Part shown: positions 23,961 to 34,246 of the stretch, piece after piece
Numbering within the stretch: the stretch's first letter is position 1
How the letters are laid out: each line of letters starts with the position of its first letter
From: Azolla caroliniana
Taxonomy: Eukaryota > Polypodiophyta
Direction of reading: 5' to 3'
Length of the DNA: 64,000 nucleotides
Assembly: GCA_043228905.1 (NCBI GenBank)
Contig: JBHGNT010000011.1
Span: 19,654,001-19,718,000 of the forward strand
The notes under the pieces: generated by a model
Database searches by the model: none
What the model saw: the letters and a program-made list of their open reading frames with translations, nothing else
Told to the model about the DNA's origin: nothing
Translations under genes and position numbers: made by a program

Positions 23961-24405
23961 TTAACAATCGACAACGGTTCGGCTTGAACCGAACCGAACC
24001 GAACCGAACCACAAAAGCGCGACTTAACGGTTTAAACGGTTCTGGGTTTTTTAACGGTTCTTTTCAGTTTCAACAGTTAGAACCGCAGTTTAAACGGTTT
24101 AACAATTTTTTATTTATTTTAAAATTTAAAAAAAAATAAAATTGTTTTTAAACAATTTTTTCATTTTCATGTCTTATTCTCGCATTTTAGGAAAATCTTT
24201 AAAATTTTGAAAATTTAAATAATGAAATATTTTTAAATTAAAATATTGACCTAAGCTGAAAACCGAACTACGAAACCGTGGTTTTACCGGTTTGATTTTT
24301 TTTTTTAATGGTTTGGTTTAACGGTTTCGTGGTTCGGTTTTGGTTTTAAAAATTTTAAACGGTTCGGTTTTGATCCTCTCGAACCGAACTGTTGTCGATT
24401 GTTAA
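23961..24405. mobile_element. hAT-like non-autonomous element, 445 bp
   Basis: Terminal inverted repeats of 22 bp, TTAACAATCGACAACGGTTC + GG at 23961-23982 and its complement at 24384-24405, differ at one base. The direct repeat TAGGAA flanks both ends (23955-23960 and 24406-24411). Inside each end are clustered AACCGAACC, TTAACGGTTT and AAACGG words. Subterminal AAACGG repeats are a known feature of Ac-type hAT elements, which is the basis for the label. However, hAT elements normally make 8-bp target duplications and only 6 bp match here, so the superfamily is tentative. There is no coding capacity. The right end lies 245 bp upstream of the NDUFB7 start codon. Confidence 0.75.
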
Positions 24406-24574
24406 TAGGAAATCAGAATCGAAGAATAGCTACCGAGCGAGCGAGCGAGCATTGGTGTCGGCCACGAGAAGTGTGAAACGGACAGGTCCATGGATATTTC
24501 TATGCCAAAGGCCCAGCAGCTACATCCATCGAGCTGAAGATCGACACAGAAACAGAAACCAGAAGCACAGAGAA

Positions 24575-24650
24575 AAATTCAGAGAGACAGAGACAGAGAA
24601 GACAAAGGCAGAGAAGACAGAGACAGAGACAGAGACAGAGACAGAGAGCG
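24575..24650 (+). repeat. AGACAG purine repeat in the NDUFB7 leader
   Basis: Interrupted AGACAG/AGAGAC repeats run up to the base before the NDUFB7 start codon, so the 5' UTR is almost pure purine. The same stretch, read on the other strand, produces a spurious Ser/Leu-rich open frame. Confidence 0.8.
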
Positions 24651-24890
24651 ATGGAACAGGTAGCGACGCAGAAGGAGATGCGGGATGCTCGCGTCCCTCT
24701 TCAGTACCGGGATCAGTGTGCCCACCTGCTCATCCCTCTCAACAAGTGCCGAGTGCAGGAGTTCTACCTTCCCTGGAAGTGCGTGGACGAGCGCCACTCG
24801 TACGAGAAATGCGAGTACCTCCTCTTCCTCGAGCGCGTCAAGAAGTCAGAGGCCCTACGTGAAGCTCAGAAACGCTCCGCCCCCAGTTGA
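24651..24890 (+). CDS. NDUFB7: Complex I subunit NDUFB7 (B18)
   Basis: This is an accessory subunit of mitochondrial NADH:ubiquinone oxidoreductase, 79 aa, intronless in this window. Twin CX9C motifs, Cys23/Cys33 (CAHLLIPLNKC) and Cys44/Cys54 (CVDERHSYEKC), are the signature of proteins oxidised by the MIA40 import pathway of the intermembrane space. The block EFYLPWKC and the ending YEKCEYLLFLERVK match the family. The protein is shorter than its Arabidopsis counterpart (about 100 aa) at both ends. The ATG follows directly on a purine-rich AGACAG leader and begins MEQVATQKEM. The open frame in the other plus frame (from 24392) is a shadow of this gene. Confidence 0.93.
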   Translation: MEQVATQKEMRDARVPLQYRDQCAHLLIPLNKCRVQEFYLPWKCVDERHSYEKCEYLLFLERVKKSEALREAQKRSAPS

Positions 24891-26795
24891 ATCCCTCAAC
24901 CCCTGTTTTACCTGCTCTGGAATCATCAATAAAGCCCAGGTATGCGCAGGCTGTGTACAGTATATTACATTAATTTAATGCCTTCAACAATATTGCTCTT
25001 CTTTCTCCAAAACCGAACTTCTTAGAAATAAGTGGCTGGTAGTAAATCATCCCCCAAAAACATTTGCCGTATTCATAAAATAGTAGTACAACCTTTGGAA
25101 TCCAAACAGTGCCATGGATTCATACATTAACCTTCAAATGCAGTTAATCATATTTCAGCCTGACCACGTCTCTGAAAAATGTACCCTTTGTGTGATATGG
25201 TGAGGTTTCTTGTTGTCAGTAAAGAGTAACACCTGAAAACCACACCATGGATCCGTACATTAACTTCAGATGGAGTCAATACTACTTTTGCCTAACCATG
25301 CTCTTTCAGAAGTTCCCTTTGTGTGTTATGGTGATTACGGTTGCAAGGCATTCCCTTTGATGAATGGTGCTACCTGATGGACTCTTGTAAATTTCTCTTG
25401 GGAAAGCCTCATTCAATTGTTCTGTAAGAGAGAAGCATGTGGCTTGTCCTTGTTTCTTCTGAAAATATCAAATCTGACCAATTCCCGAAAGAAATTTCCA
25501 AGATTATTTGCTATTCATTCACTGCTGAACTCATTGCATACATGATTTGACCTACATGCCCCACATGGCATACTTGTTGGTAGAGATGAAAAAATTCAAG
25601 ACTATCCTTGAAAGTATCTACATGTGCTAGGATTAGCAAGTTAGGAATTTCGAAATAAAATGTAATCCCGTGAAACATCAAAAGCATCAAAAGTACTTGT
25701 CAGATGAGTTGGAAGACCTGCTTCAACGTAATTATTTAGTGATTGTTTTTTGAATTTTCATAGATCCTCAATTTGTATTGTAAGTCACATGTTTACGCTG
25801 ACCACTAGTATGACTTCGTGATTAACCCAGTTCACATGTAAATTCTATAGTGGTTCCCATGATTATGAAGAACTTTCATTGTCCCTCGGATAAATCATGT
25901 AACTGTAATGCAAGTACACTTGAACAGTCACAGGAGTGTATTGAAACCTCAAGGACTAAGGCTGACTAGCCTGCTTGTGGTTGAAGAGAAGGCTGTATGT
26001 TATCCTCAATGAAAGAAAGGTGAAATTGGTGAAGTTTGCCAAAAGGCAAAAGACAGTGACTGACTTTGAAATGTGTCACAAATGAATTGGTGTCATCAAT
26101 CCTCTAAAGCTATGGATGCTGCCGTCAAGGGAGTTGTCAGTGGATTTCTGACCCTCCAAAAGAAGAGGATGAGCAGTATGTGTGAAGCATGCCAACTTGA
26201 ATAGCAACACTGCCACAACGCACGATCCATGAATAGTGGGCACTTGTACGTCATTCGCTCGTATGTACGGGGACTGGTCCAGATTGTGAAACTCCATGGG
26301 TGTTGGTAATACATTATCTCCATTGATGCTCATTCCCATCATATGGATTCACCAGATTCACTAGATATACCATTGACTGTGCACACCACTTTTGCTTAAT
26401 ATGAAACTGCATGTTCTTGTTCATCATGGTGTAACCCATCCATGCTGGACTGGTTCTTTTGTTCTGCTACATCGTTTTTCTGCATTGTGTATTGATATGA
26501 ATTGGCAACATATTCTTATCCTTCGGAGGAATGCCCTGAATTCATTTGAAAAGTATTCCCCGCTACCATCAGATCGAATGCATCAAATCTTTCAGCCAGT
26601 CGCATTCTTGACAAGAGTCTTGAATTTGTGGAGTGGAAGTGTGAGAATACTCTATAGAACCTGAATCACATGGATAGGTAACTACATCAACTTTGAAGTA
26701 ATCATTATTCTGGCATTAATGATGCATAGCCACAATACTTGTGTATCATCAATTTTGTTGTGTATAACCAAAGCTAACAGGCCGCCACTGTCCAC
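24891..26795. other. Intergenic, downstream of NDUFB7
   Basis: After the NDUFB7 3' UTR the only structure seen is a diverged tandem duplication with a 133-bp period (copies starting at CCATGGAT 25112 and 25245, ending near 25340). Open frames at 26076-26342 and 26392-26664 have no recognisable family features. Confidence 0.5.
24928..24933 (+). promoter_or_regulatory. Poly(A) signal for NDUFB7
   Basis: The hexamer AATAAA lies 38 bp after the NDUFB7 stop codon, in the expected place for a near-upstream polyadenylation element. Confidence 0.5.
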
Positions 26796-27876
26796 ATACG
26801 AGTATGCTGAGTGAATCAATTGGCTGAATACCAAGTAAGACATCTACTGCTGTAGTTTTAGGTTAAACAAAGGATGACATGGGTGTTTATATGCAAGAAT
26901 ATAAGTTGAAAGAACTTTAAGGGGTTGCAATGTGCATTCACAAACTAGAAAAAGGGATAGAAGTCAAATGAATCTATTAAAGTGTTTTGAAAAATAGTAT
27001 GACAATAAAATGCACCGTATAACAGAAGCAGCAGATTGCTAGGAAATGCATATTGAGAACATGCATAGAGAAGAAAGTGTTGCTCAAAAGACGTTCAGAA
27101 AATCCACCTCACACACAAACTAAAGCATACAATATCTGATTGGGACGGGGAGGACTCTCTTTCACCATTACTGCCTGCCTGCACGAAAGGAAAGCAGCTA
27201 ATCTCAGAATTTTTTTGAGGTGGTGGTAGTGTTCGGTGGCGAAGAAAGTGGTTCATGGTGATATTCTTATTCATCATTTATAAAAGGATCCTCCATAAGA
27301 GGATTATCATATGCAGTATAACTATGTAACCGGGCGGAGAAGGCAGTTGAAGCTAGATTTTCATCTGTCGCTGCTTCTTTCTGTCGTCGAAGAACGGCGA
27401 CTTCCCCTACGAGATAGGTCTGTATCAGTTTGTGTTTCGGCATCAGTTGGCCTTTCTTCAGTTTGTGTTTCGACATTGTTGTTTTGATCAACGGGAGGTA
27501 CAAGAACCTCATCAGCACTGTCAGTGGTAAGAAGATTTGTATTTTCCACGTAAACCTGTTGGGAGGTATAATATCACTGTCACTCTCACTACTATTGGTT
27601 AATAGCGATGGACAATTTATGACTGAAACTGAATAACTTTCAGGCAGGATATAGAACAGTATGCATTCCGTTGTTTCTAATAGTAGTTATTGGAGGTATA
27701 TCAGATGCAGTAAGATAGGAATTAATTTGTAAATAAATTTCAGTGAGTGTCTGAAATACCCAATAATGATGATTCCCTGCTATAAACACCTATGTCATCC
27801 TTTGTTTAACCTAAAACTACAGCAGTAGATGTCTTACTTGGTATTCAGCCAATTGATTCACTCAGTATACTCGTAT
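26796..27876. repeat. 97-bp near-identical inverted repeat, arms 0.9 kb apart
   Basis: The left arm 26796-26892 and the right arm (27876 back to about 27780) are complementary. Both start ATACGAGTAT, read AATTGGCTGAATACCAAGTA and end GTGTTTATA. I see only two mismatches. The sequences outside the arms (CCACTGTCCAC and CCTTAACGCAT) do not match as a target duplication. The homology stops sharply at both ends. The interior holds a coding-like remnant on the minus strand. Confidence 0.85.
27100..27800 (-). pseudogene. Unrecognised coding-like remnant
   Basis: On the minus strand, several stretches look like protein but sit in shifting frames. One reads VFIAGNHHYWVFQTLTEIYL and continues through NSYLTASDIPPITTIRNNG before a stop. 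The next begins after a plausible acceptor near 27555 (CCCAACAG) and contains VETQTEERPTDAETQTDTD. A second frame over the same bases ends LHSYTAYDNPLMEDPFINDE and a stop. A further stretch downstream reads EYHHEPLSSPPNTTTTSKK. This could be a decayed gene, the last exons of a real gene with the frame broken by a single-base error, or gene fragments carried between the inverted repeats. I do not recognise the family. Confidence 0.3.
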
Positions 27877-28499
27877 CCTTAACGCATAGAATTTACTTAC
27901 ACGATAGTTATGGCCAGTTCAATTGGTATCTCTCTTTGTGGTAAAACAAGCCATAGACATTGTGGGTTTAATATGCGTTGATATGAAAATATTGTCCATC
28001 TTGGGTCATGAATTGGGTCTGTATCAACTTTATACTTGTATTCTTCAATGAAAACACTAGAGTAAATTGATCATTGATCGTGTTGTCCTATATAGCTTAC
28101 TTGCTATGATTATTTTAGTTCCTCTATCTCGATTCTTTTTTATCATGTTCTTCAAAATTTTCTAATGAAAAGTCAAAACCAATAGTCTTATAGTTATTGA
28201 GTAGATTTCTGCTCTCCTAAAATAGTGCTCTAATTACTTTTCTCGCAATCTCTAGACATTGCAATATGAAGTATTTACCCTGTATTTTTTGTTTCTTGTG
28301 GCGATTTTTAGTTACGTTTATACAAATCTGAGTGTCACTGTGTATTATTTTTCTTATTCCATTTACCTCTATCATGATTGGAGAAAATTTCTTAAGCTGC
28401 ATGCAAACATATCTGGTGATAGATTCTTTGTGACATGATTTGCAAGGCTATCCTACGCATGGATCTTTACAAGAGCCATGCCATTGTACTGAAATGATA

Positions 28500-28760
28500 C
28501 CTTACCTCAGTGTGTTTGGCCTTTGGATGAGAGGCTGGTTGCATGCCAACTGTATGGCACATATACCATCACAATGCAATGTTGGCGTCACATACTTACT
28601 CCCCAGTTCCCCCTTTATGCAAATGAGACATACGGCTTCTTTACTGCTATCAGATGCAACAATGCTGTCAGCCTCTTCTGTGGAGAGTGCTACACACCTT
28701 CGTGCATGTGACATCCAAGATACAAAGTTTGGTATTAGTATATATAAGCCCAATGATGAT
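28500..28760 (-). pseudogene. Ty1/copia retrotransposon RNase H relic
   Basis: The minus-strand frame at 28502-28753 retains the copia RNase H pattern. FVSWMSHARRCVALSTEEAD corresponds to the usual SW.SK.Q..VALS..EAE, KEAVCLICIKGELG to KEA.WL..LL.ELG, and LHCDGICAIQLACNQP to I.CDN..AI.LA.NP. The catalytic pattern is degraded, no LTRs, reverse transcriptase or integrase are found nearby, and the frame closes after RPNTLR. It is an old solitary fragment. Confidence 0.65.
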
Positions 28761-31644
28761 CTTCTGTCATCAAAATTTCCTCTGAGTCTGCAATTTCAAT
28801 CTATTCTGAGTCCCCCGAATTGTTTGCTGCTTAGTATGTTATTGTAACCCCTGAACTGTGTCATATTCTCTTTCTTGGAACTTTAATTTGCATAATCTCC
28901 ATCATATTAAGCATGGCAGGACCTGCAACATTTATTGTGGAACCACATGGGCACACTATAAACAGGAAATAGTATCTTTTAATGTCTACAGAGAATATGT
29001 GAAGTGACAATGTCCATGGCCATGGAATATATCTCATCTGTTCAACTGAAGTTGATAGACATTCTACCCAGGTTTATTGTGGATTCACATGAGCATATGA
29101 GAAACAAAAGAAAGAATATTTATTCATGTCTCAGGAAAATATGCTCAAGTGACAATTTCCATGACTGGGGAAAGTAGCTCATCTATTTGAAAGACAACAG
29201 TAAACATTCTACTCAAAACATGGAGTATAACTGTTGTTGGTGACTAACCGGACGCTATATGCAACCAATGAACAGTGCAGAACAGAGTTGAGATAAAAGA
29301 AGGGTGGCAGTCGGGGCTCATTGCTTGAAGTTCTTAGTTCTTAGTTCTTAGTTCCTTTCTAGTATCCCTAGTTTTGAGTCTAGTTTTTTGTGTCAGGATT
29401 TCTACAGTTTTGACTGATCATTTCCTGTCTTTTGGACAAGAAAAGCATGAAATCATAGAGAACCTTAAGATGATGCTTTCAAACAGCTACAGGTGGTTGA
29501 GCAATGCACATTTTTGCATGATGCACCTGAGAGTAGATAAATCATTAGTATTTAGAGTTGTGAGTTCTGGCTAAACTTGAATTTTGGTTGGACGTGTTGG
29601 TGTTGACTAAAATTGGAATTGGTACCATATATTATTGTTCAACTTCCAATCATCGTGGCCACTAGCAACTGTGTCTTTTGTTGCTACCTAACAATATTAA
29701 ATAGTGTCGAAGAAAAAAGTCTCCAATATGCCCCTTTTTTTCTTCTTTTACCTAATTCTCCAAGTTTTCATTATTCCCCAAATGCCCCCTGGATGTGTTG
29801 TTTTGACAATTATATGACCAATTCTTCTGCTTCTATTCTCTGTTGAGGGTTGGCCTGGACATTTAAGGGGAAATGCTGGAAATTTATGGATATTTGGGCA
29901 AATAAAGAAAAAAAAGGGCTATTTCGGGGTTTTCACTAATCTTTGTTTGCTCTAGTTTCTCCCTTTTTGCGGGCATGTAGCAGGATTTATAATATATATT
30001 TTTTCGTCTCTAACATATTGTGTGTGCTGAATTCTGATGCAGGTTCATGTATTTTGTCTCATGAACTTAGGTTCTGTTCCAAGGGGCCCCAAGCCAGTTT
30101 TATCTCAAATTAGACTATTTCCTAAAGGAGCGAAGGAATGTGTTTTGCTGAATACAACTTGCAAATAACTTAATGATACACAAATTGTCTCTCTAGATTC
30201 TTTCAGATTATAATTTTACTTCTGCGTCTTTTCTGAATAAAAGCAACATGACTACAAAGATATTACTCTCTTTTCACAAACTTGTCTCATTCATCTCTTT
30301 GTCAATCACATGGGTGTGGGTACAGTCATTTCATCACGGTTTCAAACTACATTTGTAGAAGAATGTTGTCTAGGTTATATTATTATATGCATGTTATGTC
30401 ATCTTACTGCTAGGCATTCTTCATTAGTTGTAATAAACGAAATGACCCTATGTTTGTTAAAATTAGTTTAGTTCAAATTTGTGCATTATGGAGTATATGC
30501 CTTAAGTGTGTCAGTATTTATTTTTTTGAATGTATTGAATGTGTTTTCTCGCTGCAATGATTGTTGAATGCACCATACAAAAATCTGGTAGAGATTCTAT
30601 GATATTTCATGTGGTTGATTCTGCAATGCTTCTATTACCGATCTCATGAAAATCAATGTTTTCTAGTAGTTGAAACTGTTTTTATTTTTTGTTTTAATTT
30701 AGCATGTGGATTGGTCTCATTCACTCTAGTGTCATGAGAGTGCCAAAAAGTCATCATTGTCGTCAAGTTTGAAATTTTGATGAAATTAATAGAGATATGT
30801 ACCTAGTCTATGGAAAGAGACTCTTTAACAATGTCCTCATAGGTCGAATATGACCTATGTGACCAATCGTATCATATTTTCATATAGTGTATGGAATATT
30901 GAGTGGTTAATATTGATGTTGATTATTGTAGTCAAGAGTGTACATTGTGATTTTAGTGAAAATTACATAGGAGTTCAGTTACATTGATGATGTATTTAAA
31001 GGTATGTGATCATGGTAAGGCATTGTACATTATAATGAATTTTAATGCTAGACTCGAGAACTAGTTTAAAGTGAAGTATACATGATCAATGACTTCTCCT
31101 CACATCCTCACTTAAATTGGGAAAATGAGCTTAGTTGTATGAAATGGCAAGGATGGCATGTAGAATGCATCAAGAGTGTGCTTTCTTGTTTGGAGAAGGT
31201 GGTTTTGTGGTTTGGTGTGACACACATTGTAATGTATGGAATGTGAATGTCCACAAATTTTAGAAGTTGTGATATATTATCATCCTCAAAAAGCATCATT
31301 CATGAGGGAATGTGGACAAATCATATATAAAATGTGATGCACGCCCATCTTCTATATCATTTCATTGCATCTAAATTTGAATTTTATTTTTTGCAATCCT
31401 AAGAAATTGATATGATATTAAATTTAGATTTTTTTTGCAATCCTAAGAAGTTGAAGCATGGGTTTAACATTTTCCATGCCTATTATCTTTAATGGGAAGT
31501 GTCAAAGATGTGTTCTAGAACTCAATTGATTTTTCCTCCATTGCATATGTTTGTTGTCAAATAGATAGTAAGCCCTCTTTTCTACTTCTAAGCAATAAGG
31601 AACATGTTGATTCCGTCTGGATTGGTGAGCATCTCATGCCTGGG

Positions 31645-31647
<3 letters not shown>

Positions 31648-31700
<53 letters not shown>
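31648..31700. repeat. (GA)n microsatellite
   Basis: An uninterrupted GA run of about 26 units; it accounts for an Arg/Glu open frame in this place. Confidence 0.9.
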
Positions 31701-31702
<2 letters not shown>

Positions 31703-33701
31703 ATCAGTTTCCAAACAATAGTAGATCAAATCGCAAGGTTGTTTGTTATATTGACCGACCCCAACAATACCTTCAACCATTACATTTTACAATATCTAAT
31801 TAAGTACCACACATTGTGAGATTTGAACTCGGGTACATGGGTTAATAAATACTTGACTTGAATAGCCTTCAAAAAAGAGTTTTTAAGAAAACAGACTTAC
31901 AAAATAAGCCATTTAAAGAATTACAAGTCACAAAAGCATTATGGTCATAGCCAACATCACAAGCCATCAAAAGGTACCTGAATAATATAAGTCCATATCA
32001 ACGTATCTATGTTAGAACTAGCCCATTCATGGTAATATAAGTCAATGGCCATTGATTAATTAATGACGCACAAGATAATTTATTGCAAGTCATCATAAAG
32101 TGCTATTCTAAAACTACTAGCATATATGACAAGTTAAATATACGTAAGCTACCTCTCTTATATACATATATCTCAATGACAATATGTTTATTTAATGGCA
32201 AAAAGAGTTTTATATCAAAGCGCTGTTGCATTGCCAGCAGATGCACATAACATATTTTCATTCACGCCCCCAATTTCTAATATCCACATCCTCCTGTGCA
32301 AGTAAATGTACCAACAAGTGCTTGTAAATTTCACTATTGATCGATGGATTTTCTACCATTATTGTGTCCATGAGTAGTCTAACCATCCTGCTTGGGGCTG
32401 TCAAACTTAATTCCCTCGTTTTCTGTCTATTCTACCAATTTGCTGATTAAATTGTTGATCTTCTGATTGATGTAAGTTACTGATATTTTGATTGAACTGC
32501 ATATATATTGAATAAAACATTAATCAACGATGAAATCAAAATCCAGAGTATTCAAAGACGAGGGAAAATCACAAAAAAACTTCTTATTCATAATTTATTT
32601 TGTTTATTTTGGGTTTAGAGTCTTTATGCATTTTAGATCATAAAAGAAGTCATTTTGTACTGATTATTACACATAATATGCAAGTAACAGTGGATGGACA
32701 AGAGCATTGGTCAAGTGAGTATGTGAAATGAAGCTTAAGGTAGAAAGACAATGGCCTAATTGGAGATCAAGATCGCTTATGTGTGGTCTATCAATTTGTT
32801 TTTCAATGAGTTTGGAGCAGTAGAATATTTCTCTTATGGAGAGAGAGAGAGAGAGAGGCACCTTGTTTCTTCATGGTCTACATGTTGTTTCATTGACAAG
32901 AGTCATATTGGTCGTTTAATGTGATATCAAATATGCCAGGAGCTTTATCAAGGAACAGAGGAGTAGCTTAAAAGGGAGATAGACAGATGATTGACTTCTT
33001 CAGAGGGTCTACCCAGGTCATAGGTTTGATATCTTACTAGCATCCAAATCGGAATTTTTGAATGACTACCACTATGCATTCTTACACTTCTTACCTCATA
33101 TTTCTCATAGCAGTTAGTATCATATACTGTGATCCATGTCTGATGCATAATGTGAGGAAATGGTAATGGGTAAATGGGTTCCCATACCAGAAACTTCCTT
33201 CCCTTGTTTTTTTCAGGAAAATCGGCATACCTAATGATTTAGTAACAATATTATCACACATAGGTTTTCCCTTAAGAGAAGCACTGACAGTGCACGTTTT
33301 TTTTTACATACATACATGGATGCATGCAGTAGTCATGTCTTTTGCAGTAAGATATAGTCCAGCAGTTATGGCGTAATGATGTAACATGTCCGAATGTACA
33401 CAAATACAGAAACTTTATCATCGCTTTCATCAACATGCATAAAACAAGACAGCATTTAGAACTTCAGCAAATTCTTTCTTACCCAGAACATATGGTTAAT
33501 GCTAAATTTTCCAAGGAGAGAGAATCATCATATTCATACACATGAAAATACAACCATTGAAAGAAACAAAACGTGATTTGCTAATGAGAGATACTGTTTA
33601 AAAGAAAAAAAAGAAAAGCAAACTAATTTTCCGAGAGCAAAGAGAAGGGCACCTTCCGTGTGCGTGTGTTACGTGTCAGTGTTGTGTGCTGAAACCAAAC
33701 A

Positions 33702-33965
33702 CTAATCTGTCTCTCTGATTATTCGCTCCAGGGGTTCAGGCGGGTTCTTGCGGAGGAGAGTCGCTGCTTCCTTCTGCTTCTCGTAGCTGTGCTTCTGCCA
33801 CGCGAGGCCTCCAAGCACAAGCACAAACAAGCCGGTTCCGAAGATCCCAACCCGCAAATTAGGTTTCATGTAGAGTTCAGGATTGACGATGCGGAAGAAG
33901 GGCGAGAGGGGACGGCGCCTCCAAGCATCTCCACCATCGCCATTCCATGAAGGGCCTGCAGCCAT
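33702..33965 (-). CDS. Small one-pass membrane protein, 87 aa
   Basis: The minus-strand frame begins ATG (MAAGPSWNGDG) and ends RIIRETD. An acidic/Gly N-terminus is followed by an Arg patch (WRRRPLSPFFRI), the motif NPELYMKPN, one hydrophobic segment (about residues 43-57, GIFGTGLFVLVLGGL), and a Lys/Glu-rich tail with NPPEPLERII. The layout resembles small plant mitochondrial inner-membrane proteins, but I cannot name the family and assign no function. The frame is open further upstream only through TTG codons, so the ATG at 33965 is taken. Base composition rises in GC across this frame compared with its flanks, and that supports coding. It appears to be a single exon, with a minisatellite 140 bp upstream. 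Confidence 0.75.
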   Translation of the reverse strand: MAAGPSWNGDGGDAWRRRPLSPFFRIVNPELYMKPNLRVGIFGTGLFVLVLGGLAWQKHSYEKQKEAATLLRKNPPEPLERIIRETD

Positions 33966-34103
33966 GGCCGTGGTTGGAGCCTGTCTGGGTAGCACAGCGA
34001 CAGAATGGAATGGAATGACAGATAGATGAACTACAACAGATGGGTAGATAGGCAGAGGACATAGCTTGCTTCTTGTTTGTTTCTCTGAAGAAAGAAAAAC
34101 AGA

Positions 34104-34246
34104 GGATTTACAATAATATGGTCGGTTGGTCGGTATGTCCAAGGATTTACGATAATATGGTCGATCGGTCGGTCTGTATGTCCAAGGATTTACGATAATA
34201 TGGTCGGTATGTCCAACGATTTACGATAATATGGTCGGTATGTCCA
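34104..34246. repeat. Minisatellite upstream of the small membrane-protein gene
   Basis: Four consecutive copies of GATTTACGATAATATGGTCG…GTATGTCCAA begin at 34104, 34143, 34186 and 34217. Copy lengths are about 39, 43, 31 and 30 bp because the GGTCGGTTGGTCGGT core varies. The array lies 140-280 bp upstream of the minus-strand start at 33965, in its promoter or leader. Confidence 0.88.

Larger units (their letters stand above)
27877..33701. other. Intergenic, 5.8 kb
   Basis: Apart from the copia relic no gene is supported. Local structure includes a diverged tandem duplication with a 142-bp period (copies from 28931 and 29073 to about 29214), the short TTCTTAG repeat near 29331-29352, and a (GA)n run at 31648-31700. 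Open frames at 29374-29574, 29613-29846 and 31108-31299 show no domains. The right end should hold the 3' region of the small membrane-protein gene. Confidence 0.5.

Noticed and set aside
24392-24862. 156-codon open frame overlapping NDUFB7
   Set aside because: It is built from the AGACAG repeat and an out-of-frame reading of the NDUFB7 coding sequence.
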